DNA of 12,305 bases from Comamonadaceae bacterium (lineage in GTDB: Bacteria; Pseudomonadota; Gammaproteobacteria; Burkholderiales; Burkholderiaceae_C): assembly GCA_947374505.1 (NCBI GenBank), contig CANCCE010000071.1:1-12305 (forward strand), in the 5' to 3' direction. The stretch's first letter is position 1. Each line of letters begins with the position of its first letter. The position numbers and the translations under genes were made by a program. The notes under the pieces were generated by a model. It did not search any database. It was not told the DNA's origin and saw only the letters and a program-made list of their open reading frames with translations. This document shows, piece by piece, positions 1 to 7,040 of this stretch.

Positions 1-473
1 CCAGCCGATGGAAAATTAAGAGCACCGGGGTTCGCTTTTGCATAAGCCACAAGATCAAGCACCGATTTGATGGGCACATCGTTGTTGGCAATCAGCATGT
101 TGGGGGTGATGGCAACCAACGAAATCGGACTCAGGTCTTTTTGTGGGTCAAACGGTAGTTTTTTGTAAATGCTGACGTTGATCGCATTGGGTGCGACATT
201 GCCCATGAGCAGCGTGTAGCCATCGGCAGCAGACCGCACCGCGTACTCGGTGCCGATGTTGCCTCCGGCGCCACCCCGGTTGTCAATCGAGATCGGCTGC
301 CCCAGACGTCTTGACAGTTCAGGCGTGATGAGCCGCGCAACAATGTCTGTGCCGCCGCCTGGCGGATAGGCGACGACCAGTTTGATAGGACGGTCAGGGT
401 AGGCCGCAGACGCCCCTAAAGCGAGACTCGAAAAAGTCATGAATAGACCTAAGCGAAACAAGCTAATCGGCAC
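1..473 (-). CDS. Bug-family (TctC-like) periplasmic solute-binding receptor, N-terminal part
   Basis: The gene runs off the left edge, so only about 157 N-terminal residues are present. Reading leftward, a hydrophobic secretion signal (LGLFMTFSSLALGASAA) is followed by YPDRPIKLVVAYPPGGGTDIVAR, then a ligand-pocket region and ending at NFPSAG. The PDRPI and PPGGGTD motifs are typical of the Bug/TctC family: secreted receptors that bind small carboxylates and may feed tripartite tricarboxylate transporters. It follows the oxidoreductase on the same strand by 59 bases, so the two are probably co-transcribed and may act on one substrate. The only in-frame starts are a GTG at 473 and an ATG at 440. 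The GTG gives a full signal peptide but has no clear ribosome site; the ATG gives a signal too short and without a basic end. A well-placed ATG at 492 is one base out of frame (see findings). Family is sure; ligand unknown. Confidence 0.88.
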   Translation of the reverse strand, partial: MPISLFRLGLFMTFSSLALGASAAYPDRPIKLVVAYPPGGGTDIVARLITPELSRRLGQPISIDNRGGAGGNIGTEYAVRSAADGYTLLMGNVAPNAINVSIYKKLPFDPQKDLSPISLVAITPNMLIANNDVPIKSVLDLVAYAKANPGALNFPSA

Positions 474-505
474 AAGTTGAAATTTGATCATTAAAATTTC
501 CCTGT
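463..505 (-). other. Out-of-frame ATG and ribosome site before the Bug receptor
   Basis: Reading leftward, AGGGAAA (about 504-498) sits a proper distance before an ATG at 492-490. That ATG opens a nine-codon ORF (MIKFSTCAD, stop at 465-463) which overlaps the GTG start of the receptor in another frame. The ORF contains a TTTT run (483-480 on the complement). With three Ts instead of four the reading would continue into the receptor as MIKFQLVPISLFRLGLF, a textbook signal-peptide start. It may be a one-base insertion, a sequencing error, or a short leader coupled to the GTG start. Confidence 0.55.
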
Positions 506-532
506 CAATTTGACAAACTGACCGCCACTGGT

Positions 533-1612
533 TTACTCAATATGAACCGTTTTTCCAGTGCGAGCCGACTGCTGGATGGCCAGTGTCACCGCCAACGTAT
601 TGCGCGCATCGGCCGGCGTTGCCAAATTGCACGGCTTGCCTATCGCCAGGTAATCCAGCCAGGCCCTTGTCTCATCTGCGATAGGGCCGAGAAAATCACC
701 CAATGCCCAGTCGCCGGGTGTCGAGCTCTCAAGAAAAACAGTTTCAATTTTGTGATCTGACAGATAGACGTGTGGGAATCCAACGTCCGTCTGCATGACT
801 TGATCGGTATGGTCATCGTTGATCAACAAGGCCCCGTGCGAGCCGATCAGTTCGACGCGGGCACTGTGGCCAACGGAAGGCCACTTTTCAGGCAGTGCAT
901 AGCTGACACCCAGGTTCACGACGGCCCCGTCTCTGCACGTCAGGATGGCCCACGTCACATCGTCCGTGTCGTAACCAGCTGCATGAATGATGCCCTTTTG
1001 TCCTCGGGCAAAAACCTCGACAACCGGATTGTCTGCGAGCAGCCAGCCCATCAAGTCAACGTAATAGGTCAGTGCATCGACGACCGGCGTGGCTTCTTTG
1101 TTTCGTTTGAGCATCGCAAAACATTGCGATCGTGAGTTGTAGAGACGCGCGCAGGCGCCGTTGATGGTGCCCAGACGGCCTTGAATGATTTGTTCCTTGG
1201 CCAGTAAATAACGGGTTTTATAGCGTCTGCTGTAGCCAACTCTCAAGTCGCCATTCAGTTCCGCGACGGTTTTCAACATCAGATCGGCGTCCTGCACGGA
1301 CAGTGCAATCGGCTTTTCAACCAATACCGGCACCTGTCGCTTCAAGGCGTCCACCACGGGGTGCGTGTGCTCATGCTCACTGGTCGCAACAATGATGGCA
1401 TTCACCTCGGGATGCGACATGGCTTCATGCCTATCGGTACACCAGAAGTCAGCCCCAATCTCTTGAGCGAGCTTTTGTGCGGCGGCGGCATCTGTGTCCA
1501 TCACCGCGATAAATCCAACAGCAGGATGCATTTTGGCGAGTCGTGCTCTTAATGAGCCAATACGGCCACATCCAATGATGGCGAGGCCGATGTCTTTTTT
1601 TGTTCTAGGCAT
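533..1612 (-). CDS. Gfo/Idh/MocA-family NAD(P)-dependent oxidoreductase
   Basis: A 359-residue protein, usual length for the family, which oxidises or reduces sugars, inositols and related compounds in the cytoplasm. Residues 8-19 hold the Rossmann signature GCGRIG (14-19), and D39 at the end of strand 2 suggests NAD rather than NADP. VEKPIAL (98-104) carries the conserved lysine K100. In the C-terminal domain D179 and D186 sit where inositol dehydrogenases have the D-x3-H-x2-D catalytic pattern, but the histidine position is Y183. Glucose-fructose oxidoreductase and dimeric dihydrodiol dehydrogenase use a tyrosine there, so it is probably active with a tyrosine acid/base. The start at 1612 has AGGA about ten bases upstream. 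The Bug receptor follows on the same strand. The substrate cannot be named from sequence. Confidence 0.92.
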   Translation of the reverse strand: MPRTKKDIGLAIIGCGRIGSLRARLAKMHPAVGFIAVMDTDAAAAQKLAQEIGADFWCTDRHEAMSHPEVNAIIVATSEHEHTHPVVDALKRQVPVLVEKPIALSVQDADLMLKTVAELNGDLRVGYSRRYKTRYLLAKEQIIQGRLGTINGACARLYNSRSQCFAMLKRNKEATPVVDALTYYVDLMGWLLADNPVVEVFARGQKGIIHAAGYDTDDVTWAILTCRDGAVVNLGVSYALPEKWPSVGHSARVELIGSHGALLINDDHTDQVMQTDVGFPHVYLSDHKIETVFLESSTPGDWALGDFLGPIADETRAWLDYLAIGKPCNLATPADARNTLAVTLAIQQSARTGKTVHIE

Positions 1613-1894
1613 TGTTCAATCCTGGATAGGGGCTGCATGAGGTTTACGCCGGCGATCCTAATTCAATCAACTGATTTAAACAAGTGTTTTATTTCAGGTG
1701 AAAGGGCATAGGCGAAACGCAGAAATGCTTGTCGAGTCGAATCAAAATGAATAGAGACGGCTTGTTTCGCCGGCTAAAAATCCCAAAGACATCATGGACT
1801 TTTTGCCGCGCGAAGTGGTCATAGCCGTCCGTTTAACTCATTTTTTCTAGTCAAGACCGCCTGACAAAAGCAGTCTTGGCTTATCCTCACACCC
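1613..1894. other. Divergent intergenic region
   Basis: These 282 bases separate the leftward oxidoreductase from the rightward paiB-like gene. They hold the predicted minus-strand promoter at 1655-1683 and, near the right end, an inverted repeat CAAGAC (1852-1857) / GTCTTG (1873-1878) with two more pairing bases inside each arm. It lies 17 bases before the paiB-like ATG and could be an operator or a leader hairpin. I found no convincing promoter for the rightward genes and no small ORF with a good ribosome site. Confidence 0.5.
1655..1683 (-). promoter_or_regulatory. Predicted promoter with a palindromic operator for the oxidoreductase
   Basis: On the minus strand TTGTTT (1683-1678) and TAGGAT (1660-1655) are separated by exactly 17 bases, a fair sigma-70 match (3/6 and 4/6). 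Between them lies the palindrome AATCAGTTGATT (1676-1665), a place where a repressor would block polymerase. Transcription would start near 1648, about 36 bases before the ATG at 1612. No regulator gene lies next to it, so the binding protein is unknown. Confidence 0.4.
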
Positions 1895-2530
1895 ATGTAT
1901 TTACCGACACATTTCAAGGGTGACTGGACCGAGCACGCGGTACGATTAATCAAGGCTGACCCCTTCGCCAGCCTGATCAGCACTGACGACACAGGTTTGC
2001 CCTTTGTCACGCACTTGCCTTTGCTGTTGCAAGATAAATCGGTCGGGTCGGACAGCGCCACACCTATTCTGTTGGGGCATGTCGCGCGCGGTAATCCCCA
2101 TTGGCGATACCTGCAGGCCCGGCCTAAAGCGGTGGTGACTTTTTTGGGTGCGCATGCGTATTTGTCACCGCAGGTGTATCCCGACTTGGCGCGGGTGCCG
2201 ACCTGGAATTACCTGGCAGTGCATTGCACGGTGGAGGCCGTTCTCATTGACGAGCCAGAAGCTAAAGACGCCTTGTTGAAAAAACTCATTGGTGATCATG
2301 AGCCGGCTTACGCGGCGCAATGGCGTTCGCTGGATGCCGACTACCAACGCAAGATGCTGGCTGGTATTGTTGGCTTTGAGCTGCACGTGACCTCCTTTGA
2401 GTGCAAACTGAAACTCAACCAACACCGACCCGAAGCGCATGACGCCACGCTGCGTATGTACGAGTCTGGCAGCAGCCATCAGCGCACGCTGGCTGAATGG
2501 ATGGTCCGTCTCAAGGACAGCCCGGCATGA
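1895..2530 (+). CDS. PaiB-family FMN-binding protein
   Basis: A 211-residue protein matching the PaiB / FMN-binding split-barrel family over its whole length. Visible family segments are MYLPTHF at the start, FVTHLPLLL (37-45), GHVARGNPHW (61-70), AYLSPQVYP (88-96), VPTWNY (101-106) and FECKLKLNQHRP (168-179). Bacillus PaiB was described as a negative regulator of sporulation and protease genes; in most bacteria the role is unproven, and the fold resembles flavin-dependent oxidoreductases. The ribosome site is weak. Its stop overlaps the start of tadA (ATGA at 2527-2530), which indicates coupled translation. A regulatory role here is not supported by anything in the sequence, so I keep the family name only. 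Confidence 0.9.
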   Translation: MYLPTHFKGDWTEHAVRLIKADPFASLISTDDTGLPFVTHLPLLLQDKSVGSDSATPILLGHVARGNPHWRYLQARPKAVVTFLGAHAYLSPQVYPDLARVPTWNYLAVHCTVEAVLIDEPEAKDALLKKLIGDHEPAYAAQWRSLDADYQRKMLAGIVGFELHVTSFECKLKLNQHRPEAHDATLRMYESGSSHQRTLAEWMVRLKDSPA

Positions 2531-3651
2531 GCGCACCAGACAGGCGTGACCTCGAGATGATGCACCTCGCCTTGTCTGAAGCCCGCGCCGCTATGGCCGC
2601 TGGTGAAGTCCCGGTTGGTGCGGTGGTGGTGAAAAATGGGTTGGTCATTGCGACCGGACGCAACTCACCGATTGACGCCCATGATCCGACGGCGCACGCA
2701 GAAATAGTGGCCTTGCGCGCTGCCGCCAAGGTGCTGGGCAATTACCGGTTGGATGACTGCGAGTTGTATGTCACGCTAGAGCCCTGCGCCATGTGCAGTG
2801 GTGCGATGTTGCAGGCGCGGCTCAAGCGGGTGGTATTTGCGGCGACAGAGCCCAAAACCGGCGCTGCAGGTTCTGTGTTGAACCTCTTTGCAGAAGTACG
2901 CATCAACCATCAGACTGTTGTTCAGGGCGGTGTCATGGCGGAAGCAAGCGCGGCCTTGTTGCAGTCATTTTTTGCTCAAAGGCGCTCTCTACTTCGTGAA
3001 GAAGCACGTTTGAATCATCCCCTGCAAGACTTCGCGTTGCGTACGCCCGATGCCGCTTTCAACGACTTGACTGACTATCCTTGGCAGCCTCATTACATCA
3101 GCGACTTGCCGGCATTGGCTGGCCTTCGCATGCATTATCTGGACGAGCAGGGCGCTCAACGCGAGCAGGCTGGGACAGCGGCATTGACATTTCTCTGCCT
3201 GCACGACAGCCCCAGTTGGAGCTATCTTTACCGCAAGATGATTCCGATTTTTTTAGCGGCAGGGCATCGCGTGGTCGCCCCCGACCTGGTCGGTTTCGGG
3301 AAAAGCGACAAGCCCAAAAAAGACAGTTTTCATCATGTTGATTTTCATCGTCAGACGCTGCTTGAATTGGTTGAGCGGCTTGATCTGAATAACATGGTGC
3401 TGGTGCTGCAAGAACCGGCTGGGTTGCTGAGCCTCAGCTTGCCGATGGCTGCGCCGCAGCGGTACAGCGGTTTACTGACCTTGCGCACGTTGGCGGACAC
3501 CAGCGGCGAAAAATGTGCGGCCTACAACGCGCCTTTTGTCGACAACGGGCACCGCGCAGCATTGCGGGCATTTCCGCGCATCGGACATTTTTTGCCTGAA
3601 CATGGCGCAGACATCGCCGCTGAGGCAATTCGGTTTTTCAGCGGGCCCTGA
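2527..3651 (+). CDS. tadA: tRNA adenosine-34 deaminase TadA with a degenerate alpha/beta-hydrolase C-terminus
   Basis: Residues 1 to about 155 are TadA, the zinc enzyme that converts A34 of tRNA-Arg(ACG) to inosine and is usually essential. Zinc ligands H57 (HAE, 57-59), C87 and C90 (PCAMC, 86-90) and the proton shuttle E59 fall at the same numbers as in E. coli TadA (167 residues). I chose the ATG at 2527, overlapping the paiB stop, because it gives the normal TadA N-terminus; an upstream in-frame ATG at 2497 lies inside paiB. The protein continues to 374 residues. Residues about 185-374 resemble haloalkane dehalogenases: FLCLHDSPSWSYLYRKMIP, VAPDLVGFGKSDKP, ERLDLNNMVLVLQ and a final IGHFLPEHG. 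The nucleophile Asp-Trp is replaced by E296-P297, and the cap region and acid-residue region are missing, so this half is probably not catalytic. Confidence 0.93.
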   Translation: MSAPDRRDLEMMHLALSEARAAMAAGEVPVGAVVVKNGLVIATGRNSPIDAHDPTAHAEIVALRAAAKVLGNYRLDDCELYVTLEPCAMCSGAMLQARLKRVVFAATEPKTGAAGSVLNLFAEVRINHQTVVQGGVMAEASAALLQSFFAQRRSLLREEARLNHPLQDFALRTPDAAFNDLTDYPWQPHYISDLPALAGLRMHYLDEQGAQREQAGTAALTFLCLHDSPSWSYLYRKMIPIFLAAGHRVVAPDLVGFGKSDKPKKDSFHHVDFHRQTLLELVERLDLNNMVLVLQEPAGLLSLSLPMAAPQRYSGLLTLRTLADTSGEKCAAYNAPFVDNGHRAALRAFPRIGHFLPEHGADIAAEAIRFFSGP

Positions 3652-3675
3652 TCACTGTGCCTGTCAGCCGTTCGG

Positions 3676-4638
3676 ATGGCCAATGGGATAATTGCATTCG
3701 TGAAAAAACATATCTACATCTACTCCCCCTCCAGCGCCGTGCGCGACAAAGCCAGTTTCAAACGCGGCATCGCCCGACTGAAAACCTTGGGGCACGAGGT
3801 TGAAGTGGATGAGTCCGCCTTGGCAAGCCACCAGCGCTTTGCCGGCGACGACGACACCCGGCTGGCGGCCATTCACCGCGCTGCAGCCAGTGGTGCAGAC
3901 ATCGCGCTGATTTCACGGGGAGGCTATGGACTCACACGCATCTTGCCCGGCATCCACTACAAGGCGGTGGCCAAGGCGGTCAACAATGGCACGCAGTTCG
4001 TCGGCCTGAGTGACTTCACCGCGTTTCAGTCGGCCTTGCTGGCCAAGACCGGTGCCATCAGCTGGGCTGGCCCAGCCCTCGGCGAAGACTTTGGCGTTGA
4101 CGGCACGCCCGACGACATCATGGAAGCATGCTTTGATGACTTGGTCAGCGGACAAGGTGAGGGCGCTGGTTGGCAACTTCCAAAACCTGCTGCAGCAACG
4201 GCAACAGCGACCGCAAAAACAACTGATTTCAAAGTCAACAATGCCGTGCTCTGGGGCGGTAATTTATCGGTCTTGTCGTCACTGGTGGGCACGCCCTATC
4301 TGCCGCCAATCAAGGGTGGCATTTTGTTTCTGGAAGACGTGCACGAACACCCGTACCGCATCGAACGCATGCTCACGCAGTTACTTCATGCGGGTGTGTT
4401 GGCTCAGCAAAAAGCCATTGTTTTTGGCCAGTTCAGCAACTTCAAACTAGTGCCTCATGACAAAGGCTTCAAGCTGGCAACGGTGGTGCAGTGGTTGCAG
4501 TCGCAGGTGAAAGCGCGTGTCTTAACCGGCTTGCCGTTTGGTCACGTGCCCACCAAGGTGCTGCTGCCAATGGGTGCGCCGGTGAGCTTGGTGGCAGAGG
4601 GCCGCGACGCCTTTTTGCTGTGGGGCCACGCGCACTGA
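3676..4638 (+). CDS. ldcA: LD-carboxypeptidase (muropeptide L,D-carboxypeptidase, S66 family)
   Basis: A 320-residue protein of the MccF/LdcA (peptidase S66) family, which removes the terminal D-alanine from tetrapeptide muropeptides during cell-wall recycling in the cytoplasm. The Ser-Glu-His triad is visible: S112 in GLSDFTA, E220 in ILFLEDVHEHPYR and H290 in GLPFGH, with spacing like that of the Pseudomonas enzyme. SRGGYG (80-85) is also typical. Residues 171-183 form an Ala/Thr-rich low-complexity linker between the two domains. The ATG at 3676 has no ribosome site; the GTG at 3700 gives MKKHIYIYSPSS, closer to the family N-terminus, with GGGA-like bases upstream, and may be the true start. 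It follows tadA by 24 or 48 bases, so probably one transcript. It ends 19 bases from the convergent catalase gene. Confidence 0.93.
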   Translation: MANGIIAFVKKHIYIYSPSSAVRDKASFKRGIARLKTLGHEVEVDESALASHQRFAGDDDTRLAAIHRAAASGADIALISRGGYGLTRILPGIHYKAVAKAVNNGTQFVGLSDFTAFQSALLAKTGAISWAGPALGEDFGVDGTPDDIMEACFDDLVSGQGEGAGWQLPKPAAATATATAKTTDFKVNNAVLWGGNLSVLSSLVGTPYLPPIKGGILFLEDVHEHPYRIERMLTQLLHAGVLAQQKAIVFGQFSNFKLVPHDKGFKLATVVQWLQSQVKARVLTGLPFGHVPTKVLLPMGAPVSLVAEGRDAFLLWGHAH

Positions 4639-4657
4639 ATCGCGCTTTCACTGGCAT

Positions 4658-6805
4658 TTAAGCCGGCACTGAATCGAGATTGATGCGGTCCCAGTGCCGG
4701 TGCTGGAGCATCGCAGCAATAAACGCCTGACTGATCTGCCCCTGTAGAGCTCTCTGGCTGTCGGCGATCACCACGCCGGGTGTTGGCACACTGATTGCGG
4801 TTTCTTTTTGCATACCCATACTGAAGCCCAAGGCGCTGAGCAAAAGCACCCCTTCGTTGATGGCGCAGATGGGTTTGCAGTGTTTGTACGCTTCGAGCGC
4901 GAAGTGCACCGCCGAGCCGAGTCGACACAATTCGTCGGCACTGGCCACCCCGCCTGGTATCAGTACCGCGTCAAACATCACTGACGCGGTGTTGCTAAAG
5001 GTGTAGTCCGCCGCCAGCGTGCGACCCGTTGCCGAAGCGACGTGACCCAAGTGCGGCCCAATCACTTTGCAGTGCAAACCAGCGGCGGTCAGCTCTTGGA
5101 TCACACGCTTGACGGAGATCATGTCGATGCCATCAGCGGCCAATACGGCCACTTTTCGGGTTCGGATATCCGGCTTGTATCGCCCGACCATGCTCAGCGA
5201 AGGTGCTTCTTGAAGCTCACTCTGCATCGTCTGATGTCGATAACCCAGGCGACCGGCTGCTGCTGCCGCGTCAGGAGTGTGGATGCCGAGTTGCGCTGCC
5301 ACACGGCTGGCCAGCTTCATGTCGACATGCGCCAGGTTGTCCACCATGCGTTGTCGAATTTCAGTGGATTCAACCTTCGACAGATCAAATCGGAAGGCCG
5401 CGACGACGTGGGCTTTTTCCGCTTGGCTCTGGCTGTTCCAGAAAAGCTTTGCCTGGGAGAAATGGTCGTCAAATGAAGCGCTTCGTTGGCGTAATTTGGG
5501 TGACTGCAAGTCGTCAGGGGATGAATGGAAACCGTGTGTTGCACCATCCAGCCGAAATTCGCTGCCGCGGGCGAGCGTGTTGGGCTCGTACGCGACTCGC
5601 CCTTTTTGACCTGCTGACTGATGCAGACCGTCCCGCTGAAAATGATGAACGGGACACACCGCCCGGTTGATCGGTAACGCATGAGCGTTGGGGCCTCCCA
5701 AGCGCGACAACTGACTGTCGGCGTATGAAAACAAACGTCCCTGCAACAACGGGTCATTCGAGAACTCAATCCCCGGCACCAGATGACCTGGGTTGAATGC
5801 CACTTGCTCGGTTTCAGCAAAGAAATTGTCGGGATTGCGGTTCAACACCATGCGCCCTATCGGCAATATCGGCACCAGCTCTTCGGGAATCAGTTTGGTG
5901 GCGTCGAGCAAGTCGACATTCAGCTCAGCCTCTTGGCGGGCATCTATCAACTGAACGCCCAACTCCCATTCTGGAAAGTGGCCACTGTCAATGGCGTCCC
6001 AAAGATCACGGCGATGAAAGTCAGGGTCTCGACCGGCTAGTTTTTCCGCTTCGTCCCAGGCCATGCTGTGCAGTCCCAACTTTGGTTTCCAGTGGAACTT
6101 CACAAAGGTAGATTGACCGTGCGAATTGACCAGCCGGAAAGTGTGAACACCAAAGCCCTCCATCATGCGGTAGCTGCGGGGAATCGCCCGGTCCGACATC
6201 AACCACATCAGCATGTGGGTGGACTCGGGCATCAGAGAGACAAAGTCCCAGAAGGTGTCGTGCGCCGATGAAGCCTGTGGCATTTCGTGATGCGGCTCTG
6301 GCTTGAGGGCGTGCACAAGGTCGGGGAACTTGATGCTGTCTTGAATAAAGAACACGGGCATGTTGTTGCCGACCAGATCGTAGTTTCCCTGTTGCGTGTA
6401 AAACTTGACGGCAAAGCCACGTACATCGCGCACCGTATCGGCTGAACCACGCGCTCCGACCGCGGTTGAAAAACGAACAAAAACGGGGGTTTCTGCTGCC
6501 GGATCCTGCAAAAAACCAGCGCTGGTGACTAGCGACAGCGGCTTATAGACTTTGAAATAACCATGCGCCGCGGCACCCCGCGCGTGAACGACACGCTCTG
6601 GGATTCGCTCATGGTCAAAGTGCGTTAGTTTTTCTCGGAGGATGAAATCCTCCATCAGTGTTGGTCCGCGTGGACCGGCTTTCAGTGAGTTGTGGTTGTC
6701 TGAAATCGGCACACCATGCTGGGTTGTCAGTGTGTTGATGTTGTCAGACATCGTGTTTTTAAGCGTGACATGGCTGTTGCTGGCTTTACGCCGTGGTGGG
6801 GACAT
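4658..6805 (-). CDS. katE: Large-subunit catalase HPII (KatE type) with C-terminal DJ-1/PfpI-like domain
   Basis: A 715-residue heme catalase that splits hydrogen peroxide to water and oxygen. The distal residues H74 (RVVHARG), S113 (RFSTA) and N147 (VGNNMPVFF) and the heme-ligand Y361 (RLFSYADSQLSRLGG) have the same spacing as H128, S167, N201 and Y415 of E. coli HPII. Residues about 548-715 form the flavodoxin/DJ-1-like domain found only in large catalases; the usual cysteine at its elbow is absent (CAINEG), as in HPII. Position 338 is Asn where HPII has His392, the residue bonded to the heme-ligand tyrosine. The start at 6805 is supported by AGGA about eight bases upstream; the internal ATG at 6751 has no ribosome site. 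A large inverted repeat lies just upstream (6822-6868). Stationary-phase or peroxide control is likely from family knowledge, but no OxyR site is evident. Confidence 0.97.
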   Translation of the reverse strand: MSPPRRKASNSHVTLKNTMSDNINTLTTQHGVPISDNHNSLKAGPRGPTLMEDFILREKLTHFDHERIPERVVHARGAAAHGYFKVYKPLSLVTSAGFLQDPAAETPVFVRFSTAVGARGSADTVRDVRGFAVKFYTQQGNYDLVGNNMPVFFIQDSIKFPDLVHALKPEPHHEMPQASSAHDTFWDFVSLMPESTHMLMWLMSDRAIPRSYRMMEGFGVHTFRLVNSHGQSTFVKFHWKPKLGLHSMAWDEAEKLAGRDPDFHRRDLWDAIDSGHFPEWELGVQLIDARQEAELNVDLLDATKLIPEELVPILPIGRMVLNRNPDNFFAETEQVAFNPGHLVPGIEFSNDPLLQGRLFSYADSQLSRLGGPNAHALPINRAVCPVHHFQRDGLHQSAGQKGRVAYEPNTLARGSEFRLDGATHGFHSSPDDLQSPKLRQRSASFDDHFSQAKLFWNSQSQAEKAHVVAAFRFDLSKVESTEIRQRMVDNLAHVDMKLASRVAAQLGIHTPDAAAAAGRLGYRHQTMQSELQEAPSLSMVGRYKPDIRTRKVAVLAADGIDMISVKRVIQELTAAGLHCKVIGPHLGHVASATGRTLAADYTFSNTASVMFDAVLIPGGVASADELCRLGSAVHFALEAYKHCKPICAINEGVLLLSALGFSMGMQKETAISVPTPGVVIADSQRALQGQISQAFIAAMLQHRHWDRINLDSVPA

Positions 6806-7040
6806 CTGGAATCCTGTGCATCTTGGGTTGAACCTTAGGAATTTAAAAAAAGAATCCTAAAACCCAAGTTGCACGATAAGTGATCCATCTAAATCACCAG
6901 AGAGTCGGTGAACACCAGATCCTGTCAGTCAAGTCCCCCCGCATGTGGGACAGATCCGACCCTGTATTGGATCGATCACTCACGCAGACGATCAGGCTCT
7001 CAGATTAACTTTGAATCAGCCAATCCCTTTTAAGGAGAAT
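6806..7040. other. Divergent intergenic region between katE and the small membrane protein
   Basis: Besides the katE leader repeat, this stretch has a second imperfect inverted repeat: GATCCTGTC at about 6918-6926 against GACAGATC at 6950-6957, with GTCCC (6933-6937) / GGGAC (6947-6951) nested inside. I see no strong sigma-70 promoter in either direction and no clear OxyR or FNR site. An upstream in-frame ATG at 6945 for the rightward gene lacks a ribosome site. Confidence 0.45.
6822..6868 (-). repeat. Two-part inverted repeat in the katE leader
   Basis: CTTGGGTT (6822-6829) pairs with AACCCAAG (6861-6868), and inside it TTAGGA (6835-6840) pairs with TCCTAA (6855-6860). A five-base bulge lies on one side only, and the 14-base loop holds a run of seven A/T bases. 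In a katE transcript this would form a long hairpin ending 16 bases before the ATG and just upstream of the ribosome site. It may be a leader structure or a protein operator; it could also sit across the promoter. Confidence 0.6.

Noticed and set aside
131..343. Minus-strand 70-residue ORF
   Set aside because: It is a shifted frame of the Bug receptor, whose family motifs are in the other frame.
3079..3651. Active haloalkane dehalogenase
   Set aside because: The nucleophile Asp and Trp are replaced and the cap and acid regions are missing, so no activity is claimed.
4639..4657. Bidirectional terminator between ldcA and katE
   Set aside because: The 19-base gap shows no stem with a T tract.
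5203..5670. Plus-strand 155-residue ORF opposite katE
   Set aside because: Shadow of the conserved catalase frame, with Cys/Arg-rich composition and no recognisable domain.
6945..7040. N-terminal extension of the small membrane protein from ATG 6945
   Set aside because: No ribosome site, while AAGGAG stands directly before ATG 7041/7044.
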